Below, piece after piece: positions 18,295-26,722 of a stretch of 64,000 nt of DNA. The translations under genes were made by a program, and so were the position numbers. Position 1 is the stretch's first letter; the number at the start of each line of letters is the position of its first letter. The stretch is from CAYMUC01 sp964471865 (lineage in GTDB: Bacteria > Actinomycetota > Acidimicrobiia > Acidimicrobiales > Ilumatobacteraceae): the NCBI GenBank assembly GCA_964471865.1, contig CAYYHU010000001.1, positions 62,001 to 126,000 of the forward strand. The letters run 5' to 3'. Under the pieces are notes generated by a model. It saw only the letters and a list, made by a program, of their open reading frames with translations. It was not told where the DNA came from and made no database searches.

Positions 18295-20864
18295 CGCGTT
18301 CGACGCCGGAGGGATCGCGATTTCCTCGGCGATTCGCCGCCACTCAACGCTTCACTCTCGGTGAACCCCGCACCGTCCAGATCGCCGGCTCCGGACGCCA
18401 TGTCCTCTTTGCACGCTCGACCGCGGGCGACGACCCGACCAACCGCCTGTGGTCGCTCGATCTCACCACCGGCGTCGAGACCCTGATCGTCGACCCAGCC
18501 CATCTCGACGCGGCGGGATCCGAAGAACTCCCGGCGCTCGAACGAGCTCGACGAGAGCGGGCGCGTGAAGCCGCCGGAGGAGTCGTCGGATTCGCCACCG
18601 ACTCCACCGGGGACCTCGTGGCGTTGGCTCTGGGCGGCTCCCTCGTCGTGGCCAACGTCCCCGCAGCATCGGCTCGGATCCTGTCGACACCGGGTCCGGT
18701 GTTCGATCCTCGCCCCGACCCGACCGGAACCCGGATCGCATACGTCTCGGGTTCTGGTGTCCACCTCAGCGGACTCGACGGTTCTCATCAGGTTCTCGTC
18801 GACGCGCCCGAGGACGCCTCGACGCTGAGTTGGGGAGCCGCCGAGTTCATCGCCGCTGAGGAGATGCGACGCCACCGAGGTCTGTGGTGGTCCCCTGATG
18901 GCCGGCGTCTGGCGCTGTGCCGGGTGGACACCGCCGAGGTGCCCGTGTGGTGGATCGCTGACCCCGCTCGACCCGAACGGGAACCCGTAGCGCATCGATA
19001 CCCGGCGGCGGGTCGGGCGAATGCAAGGGTCACTCTGCACGTTCTCGACGTGGACGACCCGGGCCCCCAGGATGGATCGGCCACCGTCCAGGTGGATCTC
19101 GACCATGAGACATGGCCGTATCTCGCCTCGGTGTCCTGGATCGACGCGCAGACCCTGCTGATCACCGTCCAGTCACGTGACCAACGCCGCCTCGCAGTGA
19201 TGGAAGCCGACGCATCCACCGGGGCCGTCACCACGAGATGGGAGGACCACGACGAGGACTGGGTCGAGTTGGTCACCGGTGTGCCCGCATGCTTCGAAGA
19301 TGGCCGCCTCGTCACCGTCGCCGACCGGGAGGGAGCGAGACGCCTGCTCGTCGATGGAGCCCCCGTGAGCCCACCCGATCTCCAAGTGCGATCGGTGGCG
19401 GCCGTGGGACCGTCGTGGTGCGTGTTCCATGCCAATCCCCTCACCGAACCGTCACGACAGGGGATCTGGCGCTACGACGTCGAAACCGGCACCTCGGTGA
19501 TCATCGACGACCCAGGGGTTCATCAGGCCACCGTGGCCACCACAGCTGGCGGTGTCGTCACGGTGGTTCGCAGTGCCACCCCGACAACGCATGGTGCTCG
19601 CACCGCCGTTCTGGATGGCCCCGAGATCCGATCCTTCGCCGAGATCCCCGATCTCACCCCCCGGTTCCGGATCCTCAACCGGCGTCGCGAGGATCCCGCG
19701 GTGGCCGTCTTGACCCCGTCCTGGCATGACGGCGGTCCCCTTCCCGTCCTGATGGATCCCTACGGTGGCCCTCACGCCCAACGCGTCGTCTCGGCACGAT
19801 CAGCCCATCTGGGATCTCAATGGTTCGCCGAGAACGGTTTCGCCGTCGTCGTCGTCGACGGACGGGGAACGCCCGGACGCGGATCGGCGTGGGAACGGGC
19901 CGTCAAGGGAGATCTCGCCGCTCCCGTCCTCGAGGATCAGATTCGCGGCCTCGAACTCGCCGCCCGCGATCATCCCTTCCTCGATCTGAGCCGAGTCGGT
20001 ATCCGGGGTTGGAGCTTTGGTGGCTTCCTCGCCGCACTCGCGGTCATGGCACGACCCGATGTGTTCCACGCCGGTGTCGCCGGGGCCCCCGTCACGCAGT
20101 GGCGGTGGTACGACACGCATTACACCGAGCGCTATCTCGGACATCCCGATGAGGACCCGGCCGCCTATGACCGATCCTCGCTCGAACGCCTCGCGGGATC
20201 CCTCGAGCGACCACTGCTGCTGATCCACGGTCTCGCCGACGACAACGTCGTGGCCGCTCACACCCTGGCCTTGTCATCCTGGCTGCTCGCAGCCGGCCGC
20301 TCCCATGAGGTTCTGCCGTTGTCAGGAGTGACGCATATGACGCCTCAAGAGGTCGTCGCTGAGAACCTGCTGGTGCATCAATGGCGATTTCTCGCCCGCC
20401 ACCTCGGCGTATCGGGACCACGACTGGGTCCCAGTGCGCCACGGACTACGGTCCCTGTCGTGCGCGACCGTCTCGCTGAGATCTTCCAACGCCTCCCCGT
20501 GGCCGCGACCGCGGATCGCGAACACGAAGCGGCGGTGGAGCTGTTGCTCCTCGTGATCCTCGTGGACGGTCGGATTTCCGGTGACGAACTCGACGAGATC
20601 CGAGCGATCACGGTGGATCAGGGTTTCGAATCGGAGACCTTCTCCTTCGATCAGCACCTCGGCGAGGCCGTTGGCAAAGTGCGCTCGGCGCTGGGCACCT
20701 CGGAGGGGATCGAGGAGCTTCTCGATGACATCTCGGATCGCATCACGTCGCAGGTGTTGAGATCCTCGCTGTTCGCCGCGGCGCGAGATGTGGCGCTCGC
20801 CGATCACGATCTCGCCGAGGACGAACACGAGTTGTTGGGTCAGATCGCGGCTCGCTTCGGCTGA
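18291..20864 (+). CDS. Dipeptidyl-peptidase-IV-like S9 peptidase fused to a C-terminal TerB-like domain
   Basis: An 857-residue protein. Residues about 15-470 form a beta-propeller with the DPP-IV amino-end anchor AAEEMRRHRGLWWSPDG. Residues about 480-705 are the S9 catalytic domain with Ser575 in GWSFGG, Asp at about 650 in HGLADDNVV and His682 in GVTHMT, so it should release N-terminal dipeptides. Residues about 727-857 form an all-helical acidic domain (VELLLLVILVDGRISGDELDEIR ... LAEDEHELLGQIA) resembling TerB/tellurite-resistance-like domains; this fusion is unusual for S9 enzymes. No signal peptide is evident, so it is probably cytosolic. The ATG overlaps the thiolase stop. Confidence 0.9.
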   Translation: MTRSTPEGSRFPRRFAATQRFTLGEPRTVQIAGSGRHVLFARSTAGDDPTNRLWSLDLTTGVETLIVDPAHLDAAGSEELPALERARRERAREAAGGVVGFATDSTGDLVALALGGSLVVANVPAASARILSTPGPVFDPRPDPTGTRIAYVSGSGVHLSGLDGSHQVLVDAPEDASTLSWGAAEFIAAEEMRRHRGLWWSPDGRRLALCRVDTAEVPVWWIADPARPEREPVAHRYPAAGRANARVTLHVLDVDDPGPQDGSATVQVDLDHETWPYLASVSWIDAQTLLITVQSRDQRRLAVMEADASTGAVTTRWEDHDEDWVELVTGVPACFEDGRLVTVADREGARRLLVDGAPVSPPDLQVRSVAAVGPSWCVFHANPLTEPSRQGIWRYDVETGTSVIIDDPGVHQATVATTAGGVVTVVRSATPTTHGARTAVLDGPEIRSFAEIPDLTPRFRILNRRREDPAVAVLTPSWHDGGPLPVLMDPYGGPHAQRVVSARSAHLGSQWFAENGFAVVVVDGRGTPGRGSAWERAVKGDLAAPVLEDQIRGLELAARDHPFLDLSRVGIRGWSFGGFLAALAVMARPDVFHAGVAGAPVTQWRWYDTHYTERYLGHPDEDPAAYDRSSLERLAGSLERPLLLIHGLADDNVVAAHTLALSSWLLAAGRSHEVLPLSGVTHMTPQEVVAENLLVHQWRFLARHLGVSGPRLGPSAPRTTVPVVRDRLAEIFQRLPVAATADREHEAAVELLLLVILVDGRISGDELDEIRAITVDQGFESETFSFDQHLGEAVGKVRSALGTSEGIEELLDDISDRITSQVLRSSLFAAARDVALADHDLAEDEHELLGQIAARFG

Positions 20865-20885
20865 GGCGAGATCGCCGGGATCAAC

Positions 20886-21764
20886 TCAGCTGACCCACTG
20901 CGCCACCGCGATGCGATCGCGGCCTGCGAGATCGCGACGAATCTCCACCTGGGCGTACCCCTGGGAGCGAAGGGTCTCAGCGACGGCTGGGCCCTGGGTG
21001 TAGCCGATCTCGAGGATCAACCACCCCGAGGTGCGCAACCAGGTCCGGGCATTGATGATGATCTGGTCCAGATCTTCGAAGCCACTGGACCCGGCGAACA
21101 GCGCGCCATGAGGTTCGTGATCGAGCACGGACGCGTCCACCTCGGGGTCCGCGGACGCGATGTAGGGCGGATTGGACACCACGACATCGATCGCGCCGCG
21201 ATATCCCCCGGGCACAGCATCGAACCATGAGCCCTCATGGATCTCGACGCGTGAGCCGGCTCGTCCGAGCCCGGCGAGGTTGGCTCGCGCCACGTCGAGA
21301 GCGTCGCGGGATGCGTCTGTCAGCACCACCTCGACTCCCCGAGGCCAGGTTTCCTGAGCTATCGCGAGCCCGATCACCCCCGAACCGGTTCCGAGGTCCA
21401 CGACCCGGGCGATGCCGCGGTCCTGGGAATGAGACTCCAACCGCTCGAGCACCACGTCCACGAGCAGTTCTGTCTCGGGACGCGGGATCAGGACTCGGGG
21501 GTCGACCATGACGTCGAGATGGCGAAACGACCATCGACCCAACACATACGCCAACGGCTCGCCGCTGCGGTACCGAGCCACCATGGCATCGAGATGTGTC
21601 ACCATGCGCACCGTGGGCTGCTCGTCGAGCCCGTCGAGGAATTCCTCGCCGTCGAGACCGCAGGCTCGCTCGCATAACCACCGGGCCTCAGCTCGAGACC
21701 CCACGACCTCGGTGGTGTCCTGCCACAGACGTCGCCAGGTGGAGGCCTCGTCAGCGGCGGTCAC
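20886..21764 (-). CDS. prmC: Release factor glutamine N5-methyltransferase
   Basis: Methylates the Gln of the GGQ motif in release factors, using SAM. The 292 residues include RPETELLVDVVLERL, the SAM loop VVDLGTGSGVIGLAIA and the signature VVSNPPYIAS. The GTG start overlaps the prfA stop as GTGA, so enzyme and substrate are translated as a coupled pair. In most actinobacteria sua5 follows; here the downstream neighbour is the convergent S9/TerB gene. Confidence 0.95.
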   Translation of the reverse strand: MTAADEASTWRRLWQDTTEVVGSRAEARWLCERACGLDGEEFLDGLDEQPTVRMVTHLDAMVARYRSGEPLAYVLGRWSFRHLDVMVDPRVLIPRPETELLVDVVLERLESHSQDRGIARVVDLGTGSGVIGLAIAQETWPRGVEVVLTDASRDALDVARANLAGLGRAGSRVEIHEGSWFDAVPGGYRGAIDVVVSNPPYIASADPEVDASVLDHEPHGALFAGSSGFEDLDQIIINARTWLRTSGWLILEIGYTQGPAVAETLRSQGYAQVEIRRDLAGRDRIAVAQWVS

Positions 21765-22831
21765 GTCGCGGACTCCTCCATCTGACGAGCGCGTTCATCA
21801 GCCGCGAGAGGGCCGACGACCAGATCGAGAGCGCCGGCGAGGACATCGCTCAAGCGGTAGATCGTCAGCCCGATTCGGTGATCGGTCACCCGATTTTCCT
21901 TCACGTTGTAGGTCCGGATCTTCTCACTGCGGCCCCCCGAACCCGTCTGGGCTCGCCGAGCCGCCGACGATGCCGCTTCGGCTTCATCGCGCTGACGCTT
22001 GGCCAGTCGAGCGCGCAGCACCTGCATGGCTTTGATCCGGTTCTGCAACTGGCTGCGCTGATCCTGCATCGAGACCACCAACCCCGAGGGCCTATGGGTG
22101 ATCCGCACGGCGGAATCGGTGGTGTTGACGCCCTGACCGCCAGGCCCTGAGGCCCGGAACACGTCGATGTCGAGATCGCGTTCGTCGATCACGTATTCGA
22201 CCTCATCGACCTCGGGGAGCACCGTGACGGTGGCGGAGGAGGTGTGGATGCGTCCCTGGCTCTCGGTGACGGGAACCCGTTGCACGCGATGGGGTCCACC
22301 TTCGTACTTGAACGCCGACCAGGCCTCATCCCCGCGCACGACGAAGGTCACCTGATTCACGCCTCCGAGGTCGCTTGGGTCGAGCGACAGGACCTCGAGA
22401 TCCAGACCCCGCGAGGCGGCGAAACTGCGATACATCTCATAGAGATCGCGGGCGAACAGATTCGCTTCCTCACCACCCTCGGCGCCGCGGATCTCCACGA
22501 TGACGGGGCGCCCGTCATGAGGATCACGGGGAATCAGCAGTTCGCGAATCCGACCTTCGAGAGCCTCGATATCACTCTCGGCTTCATGAGCCTCGATGCG
22601 CCATTGCTCGCGTTCGGACGCATCGGTGGCCTCGTTGGCGAGCGCTCGTGCCTGGGCAGCGTCGTCGAGACGTGCTCGAAGCATGCCCAAAGCCTCGACG
22701 AGAGGTCCGATCTCTTTGTATCGGCGCGTCACCCGGCGCAGCTGTTCGGGATCAGATGCCACAGCCGGATCAGCGAGTCGCGCCTCGAGTTCTGCCAACT
22801 CATCGGCGAGAGGAGCGAGGCGTTCGAGCAC
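21761..22831 (-). CDS. prfA: Peptide chain release factor 1
   Basis: Reads UAA and UAG stop codons. The 356 residues contain the codon-recognition PxT as RVPVTESQGRIHTS and the hydrolysis motif GPGGQGVNTTDSAVR. The RF1-type PxT (rather than SPF) separates it from RF2. GTG 22831 is the start. If UGA at 1645 is recoded, RF2 rather than this protein is the competing factor. Upstream, the gene shares its promoter region with the divergent Hsp20 gene. Confidence 0.96.
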   Translation of the reverse strand: MLERLAPLADELAELEARLADPAVASDPEQLRRVTRRYKEIGPLVEALGMLRARLDDAAQARALANEATDASEREQWRIEAHEAESDIEALEGRIRELLIPRDPHDGRPVIVEIRGAEGGEEANLFARDLYEMYRSFAASRGLDLEVLSLDPSDLGGVNQVTFVVRGDEAWSAFKYEGGPHRVQRVPVTESQGRIHTSSATVTVLPEVDEVEYVIDERDLDIDVFRASGPGGQGVNTTDSAVRITHRPSGLVVSMQDQRSQLQNRIKAMQVLRARLAKRQRDEAEAASSAARRAQTGSGGRSEKIRTYNVKENRVTDHRIGLTIYRLSDVLAGALDLVVGPLAADERARQMEESAT

Positions 22832-22874
22832 CGGATCAGGCTACTGGTCAGGTAGGAGTCAGAAATTTCCCGAT

Positions 22875-22895
22875 GTTGAGTTGTGACGACTCAGG
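22875..22895. promoter_or_regulatory. HAIR-type operator (HspR binding site)
   Basis: GTTGAGT (22875-22881), seven bases, ACTCAGG (22889-22895). The HspR operator HAIR is CTTGAGT-N7-ACTCAAG, so 12 of 14 arm bases match with the exact N7 spacing. It covers the -35 region of the Hsp20 promoter, where repressor binding would block transcription until heat shock. Confidence 0.75.
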
Positions 22896-22908
22896 TTTTC
22901 TGTATCTT
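22881..22908 (+). promoter_or_regulatory. Hsp20 promoter overlapping the HAIR operator
   Basis: -35 TTGTGA (22881-22886), 16-nt spacer, -10 TATCTT (22903-22908). A GAGGAG ribosome site about 8 nt before the ATG at 22967 shows that this transcript has a leader. Within the leader, ACCGGT-GGCA-ACCGGT (22931-22946) can form a 6-bp hairpin. Confidence 0.5.
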
Positions 22909-22966
22909 GGCGCTCAGCACATTGATGCATACCGGTGGCAACCGGTAGCCGACCCGAGGAGAACCG

Positions 22967-23395
22967 ATGACCGTCATTCGTTCCAGCATCACTCGCCCCT
23001 CGATGTGGCGTCACGACACCGTCGATCGCATGTTCCGTGAGCTCACGGCCAATTGGATCGATACCACTTCACCTGCGCCCCGCGATCCCGTGGTCCGCAC
23101 CCGTCAGATCGAGGACGGCTACGAGATCGCCGTCGATGTGCCAGGAGTTCCCGAGAGCGCCATCACGATCGATGTGACCGAACGGGTGTTGAGCATTGCG
23201 GTGGATCATCATGAGGACACAGACACCGTCACCTGGCAGCATCGGATCACTCTCGGAGCAGCACTCGACACCGAGCGCATCACCGCTCGCCATGTCGATG
23301 GTCGGTTGCGGATCGCGATCCCCCGAGCCCCTGAGGCACAACCCCGTCGCATTTCGATCACCCCGGGTTCAGGCGAACTTCCCCCCAGCGCCTGA
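22967..23395 (+). CDS. Hsp20/alpha-crystallin small heat-shock protein
   Basis: ATP-independent holdase that keeps unfolding proteins soluble. The 142 residues have an N-terminal arm containing MWRHDTVDRMFREL, then a compact alpha-crystallin domain from about residue 42 (RQIEDGYEIAVDVPGVPES ... ITIDVTERVLSIAVDH ... DGRLRIAIPRAPEA). The A-x-x-x-(I/V)GxLxI-type strand is replaced by VDGRLRIAIP, a normal variant. A HAIR operator, a promoter and a clear GAGGAG site precede it, so heat induction under HspR is likely. Confidence 0.95.
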   Translation: MTVIRSSITRPSMWRHDTVDRMFRELTANWIDTTSPAPRDPVVRTRQIEDGYEIAVDVPGVPESAITIDVTERVLSIAVDHHEDTDTVTWQHRITLGAALDTERITARHVDGRLRIAIPRAPEAQPRRISITPGSGELPPSA

Positions 23396-23430
23396 ATCGG
23401 TGGCGTCGTGTCACCGGCCGTGAGATCTCC

Positions 23431-23436
23431 TACGGT
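23431..23436 (+). promoter_or_regulatory. -10 box of the O-methyltransferase gene
   Basis: TACGGT ends 6 nt before ATG 23443 with no ribosome site between, the leaderless spacing found at several starts in this window. Confidence 0.45.
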
Positions 23437-23442
23437 GGCCCC

Positions 23443-24111
23443 ATGGCCGGTGACCGACCCCAAGCTCTCGACGCTGAACTTCTCGGCTATCTCGCCGAAC
23501 ACGCTCGCCCGGAACCCGATGCGGTTCAGCAGAAACTCATCGCCACGACCCAACAACGCACCGGTGGCGCGAGTGTCATGCAGATCGGCAACGACCAGGC
23601 GGTGTGGTTCGAGATGTTGACGCGGGCCATCGGTGCGCGCCATGCCCTCGAGATCGGAACATTCACGGGCTACTCCGCTTTGGCCATCGCCAGGGGTCTG
23701 GCCCCACAGGGCCGACTCATCTGTTGTGATGTCAGTGCCGAGTGGACCTCGATCGCCCAGGAGCACTGGGCGGCGGCCGGAGTCGACGACCGTATCGAAC
23801 TACGACTGGGCCCCGCCCTGGACACCCTGGCCACGCTGGATCCGAGCCTGCGTTTCGATCTGGTGTTCATCGATGCCGACAAGCCGAACTATCCGAACTA
23901 CCTCGATGCCGTTCTCGATCGACTGACACCTCACGGGGTGGTTCTCGTCGACAACACCTTGTGGTCCCGTCGAGTCCTCGATCCCACCGTGGACGATGTC
24001 GACACCGTCGCCATGCGCACCTTCAATGACCGCGTCACGCGAGACGAGCGCTTGATGAGCGTGATCGTGCCGATCGGGGACGGGGTCACGATGATCCAGC
24101 GGCGGAACTGA
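23443..24111 (+). CDS. Class I SAM-dependent O-methyltransferase
   Basis: A 222-residue enzyme of the caffeoyl-CoA/catechol O-methyltransferase family (Methyltransf_3). It shows the SAM loop ALEIGTFTGYSALAIA near residue 70, the acidic adenosine contact CCDVSAEW, and the metal-binding FIDADKPNYPNY and LVDNTLW segments. The acceptor is probably a catechol-like hydroxyl but cannot be specified. Its 3' end overlaps the convergent DUF192 gene by 26 bp. Confidence 0.93.
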   Translation: MAGDRPQALDAELLGYLAEHARPEPDAVQQKLIATTQQRTGGASVMQIGNDQAVWFEMLTRAIGARHALEIGTFTGYSALAIARGLAPQGRLICCDVSAEWTSIAQEHWAAAGVDDRIELRLGPALDTLATLDPSLRFDLVFIDADKPNYPNYLDAVLDRLTPHGVVLVDNTLWSRRVLDPTVDDVDTVAMRTFNDRVTRDERLMSVIVPIGDGVTMIQRRN

Positions 24112-24697
24112 TCACCAAGCGCGATCCGAGGTCGATGCTCAGGGCGTCGAGTCGGCCAGCTGGGACTTCGAGGGCCCAGCGATACGGCGAACCCGGCCGG
24201 GTGATCGGACACCGCGGCGCAGAGTCGGGACAGGGAACCATCGACTCGATCGCCACCACGGATCCGTCGGTCGCGACGAACACGATGTCGAGAGGGATCC
24301 GAGTGTTGCGCATCCAGAACCCTCCAGCGGTCTCGGATGGGAACGTGAACACCATCCCCTGGCGACCTTCGAGACCGGTGTCGGTGACCTCCATGAGACC
24401 TCGGGATCGCCGAGCGTCGGTATCGGCCACCCATACCGGATGCGACACTCGACCGTCGACGGTCACCGTGCCCGTGGCGAAACGGGCCGCGAGTTCCCCC
24501 GATGTCGGCGACTCGAAGGACGGCGCAGCCGGCTCCATCGCGCCGGGCGAGGCGGACGCGGTGCTGCTCGTCGTACTCGTCGGCGGCTCTGCGCGCGCGG
24601 TCGAATCCCTCTGAGAATCCGCGGCTGAGCATCCACTCGCGATCACGATGACGATTCCCAGCGCCACGAGCACCCGGTTGGCGCGACAGGCCCCCAC
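24086..24697 (-). CDS. DUF192-domain lipoprotein
   Basis: A 203-residue protein with an N-terminal lipoprotein signal (VLVALGIVIVIASGC, lipobox Cys near residue 23), a Ser/Thr/Pro-rich linker, and a DUF192 domain from about residue 80. The domain shows ADTDARRSRGLMEV, MVFTFPSETAGGFWMRNTRIPLDIVFV and the closing Ala/Gly-rich VPAGRLDAL. DUF192 is of unknown function; the protein should sit on the outer face of the membrane. GTG 24697 is preferred because TAGCGT (24710-24705) stands 7 nt before it; GTG 24706 overlaps that box. Confidence 0.88.
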   Translation of the reverse strand: MGACRANRVLVALGIVIVIASGCSAADSQRDSTARAEPPTSTTSSTASASPGAMEPAAPSFESPTSGELAARFATGTVTVDGRVSHPVWVADTDARRSRGLMEVTDTGLEGRQGMVFTFPSETAGGFWMRNTRIPLDIVFVATDGSVVAIESMVPCPDSAPRCPITRPGSPYRWALEVPAGRLDALSIDLGSRLVISSAAGSS

Positions 24698-24765
24698 GCG
24701 CCTCACGCTATTGCCGAGACATCACACCTGCCGGGGACCCGTGACAATGGTCACGTCAGATGCGC

Positions 24766-24771
24766 TACGGT
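24766..24771 (+). promoter_or_regulatory. Candidate -10 box of the kor operon
   Basis: TACGGT, with GTGACA (24741-24746) 19 nt upstream as a weak -35 and a GTGAC-AATG-GTCAC inverted repeat (24741-24754) that could be an operator. The chosen korA start at 24820 has its own ribosome site, so the mRNA carries a leader of about 40 nt. Confidence 0.35.
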
Positions 24772-24819
24772 GCTGTGGCCAAGGGGGCCCAACGTCGTCG
24801 CTCCCCGGGGGAGGCAGCA

Positions 24820-26721
24820 GTGACCGACGTGGCTGAACGCACGGCATCCGCTCATGGGGGAGGGGACGCCGAGCCCAACGGAGCCGTCGTCATCCGATTC
24901 GCAGGCGATTCGGGAGATGGCATGCAGTTGACCGGGGGGAGGTTCACTGCGATCAGCGCTCAGATGGGTAACGACTTGGCGACGTTTCCCGATTTTCCCG
25001 CCGAGATCCGGGCGCCTGCGGGAACGGTCCACGGGGTGTCGAGTTTCCAGGTTCAGATCGCTGACCATGACATCACCACCCCAGGGGACGCGCCCAGCGT
25101 TCTCGTGGCGATGAACCCCGCCGCGTTGCGAGCCGATCTCCATCGCCTCGTGGCCGGGGGAACGGTGATCGTCAACACCGACACCTTCGACGAACGGGAT
25201 CTCACCAAGGCCGGCTACCGGGACAATCCCCTCACCGATGGGACTCTCGATGGGTACCAGGTGCTCGAGGTTCCCATGACCTCACTCACCAAAGATGCGG
25301 TACTCCCTCTCGGGGTGAAGCCCCGAGACGCCGATCGCTCGAAGAACCTCTTCGCTCTCGGTCTGGTGTCGTGGATGTACAGCCGACCCCTCGAAGCGAC
25401 CGAAGAATGGATCGACAAGCAGTTCGCCGGTAAGGACCTGGTCATCGCTGCGAACCGGACGGCATTGCGAGCCGGCTACAACTTCGGCGAAACCACCGAG
25501 GCCTTCGCCCGTCGCCGTATCGCTGTCGAACCGGCGCATATGCCCCCCGGCGAGTACACCACGATAAGTGGCAACCTGGCCCTCGCGTGGGGTCTGGTCG
25601 CTGCGGGTCAACTGTCGCATCTACCTGTCACATTGGGGTCCTATCCGATCACCCCGGCCTCCGACATCCTTCATGAGTTGTCCAAACACATGAACTTCGG
25701 GGTCCGCACGGTGCAGGCCGAAGACGAGATCGCTGCGATCGCGGTGGCTCTCGGCGCCGCCTTCGCCGGTCACCTCGCAGTCACCACCACCAGTGGTCCG
25801 GGGGTCGCGCTCAAGAGCGAGGCCCTCAGCTTGGCGATCTCGATCGAGTTGCCACTGCTGCTGGTGGACATCCAACGCGGCGGCCCCTCGACAGGACTTC
25901 CGACCAAGACCGAGGCGGCCGACCTCAACATCGCGATGTATGGCCGTCACGGTGAAGCCCCGGTTCCCATCGTGGCGACCCGAAGCCCTGCGGACTGTTT
26001 CGACGCTGCCATCGAGGCCGCCCGGATCGCGCTCACCTATCGGACTCCGGTGATCCTGCTCTCTGACGGCTACATCGCGAACGGATCCGAACCCTGGCGA
26101 CTACCCGATGTGGATGCACTGGCGCCGATTCCGGTGACTTTCGCTGAGGACTTCAATCATGTCGACGAGGACGGAACCCCCCGGTTCCATCCGTACTCGA
26201 GAGATCCCGAGACTCTGGCGCGCCCCTGGGCGATCCCGGGAACCCCAGGCCTGATGCACCGCGTCGGGGGTCTCGAGAAGGCCGATGGCACCGGGAACAT
26301 CTCCTATGACCCGGCCAACCACGAAAAGATGGTCCACCTTCGTGATGCCAAGGTCGCGGGAATCGCCGCGAGCTACGGACCCACCGAGGTGGCAGGCGAT
26401 CCCGACGCCGACGTGTGCGTTCTCGGCTGGGGTTCGACCTGGGCGGCGATCGACTCCGCGGTCCAGCGAGTGCGCCGACGCGGCGACCAGGTGGCATGGA
26501 TCCATCTGCGCCACCTCAATCCGTTACCCCAGGATCTCGGTGACCTGCTGCGGCGCTACCGCCGCGTGCTGGTCCCCGAGTTGAACCTCGGGCAGTTGTG
26601 CCGGATCGTGCGCGCCGAGTACCTCGTGGACGCCCGCCCGGTCAGCAAAGTGCAGGGTCTGCCCTTCACCACCCAAGAACTCGACGACGTGATCACCGCT
26701 GCCCTCGAGGAGGTCCGCTGA
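24820..26721 (+). CDS. korA: 2-oxoacid:ferredoxin oxidoreductase, fused gamma-alpha subunit
   Basis: With KorB it decarboxylates 2-oxoglutarate (or another 2-oxoacid) to the acyl-CoA, reducing ferredoxin. The 633 residues consist of the gamma domain (VIRFAGDSGDGMQLTGG, PDFPAEIRAPAGT) joined to the alpha/pyrimidine domain (GSYPITPASDILHELS, VQAEDEIAAIAVALGA, TTSGPGVALKSEALSLA). This fused, oxygen-tolerant form is that of actinobacteria such as mycobacteria. GTG 24820 follows GGGGGAGG by about 6 nt; an ATG at 24760 would precede this site and is less likely. korB follows after 1 bp. Confidence 0.94.
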   Translation: MTDVAERTASAHGGGDAEPNGAVVIRFAGDSGDGMQLTGGRFTAISAQMGNDLATFPDFPAEIRAPAGTVHGVSSFQVQIADHDITTPGDAPSVLVAMNPAALRADLHRLVAGGTVIVNTDTFDERDLTKAGYRDNPLTDGTLDGYQVLEVPMTSLTKDAVLPLGVKPRDADRSKNLFALGLVSWMYSRPLEATEEWIDKQFAGKDLVIAANRTALRAGYNFGETTEAFARRRIAVEPAHMPPGEYTTISGNLALAWGLVAAGQLSHLPVTLGSYPITPASDILHELSKHMNFGVRTVQAEDEIAAIAVALGAAFAGHLAVTTTSGPGVALKSEALSLAISIELPLLLVDIQRGGPSTGLPTKTEAADLNIAMYGRHGEAPVPIVATRSPADCFDAAIEAARIALTYRTPVILLSDGYIANGSEPWRLPDVDALAPIPVTFAEDFNHVDEDGTPRFHPYSRDPETLARPWAIPGTPGLMHRVGGLEKADGTGNISYDPANHEKMVHLRDAKVAGIAASYGPTEVAGDPDADVCVLGWGSTWAAIDSAVQRVRRRGDQVAWIHLRHLNPLPQDLGDLLRRYRRVLVPELNLGQLCRIVRAEYLVDARPVSKVQGLPFTTQELDDVITAALEEVR

Positions 26722-26722
26722 T

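Noticed and set aside
20865..20876. GGCG-AGAT-CGCC hairpin between the S9/TerB gene and prmC as a terminator
   Set aside because: Only a 4-bp stem with no T-run; too weak to report.
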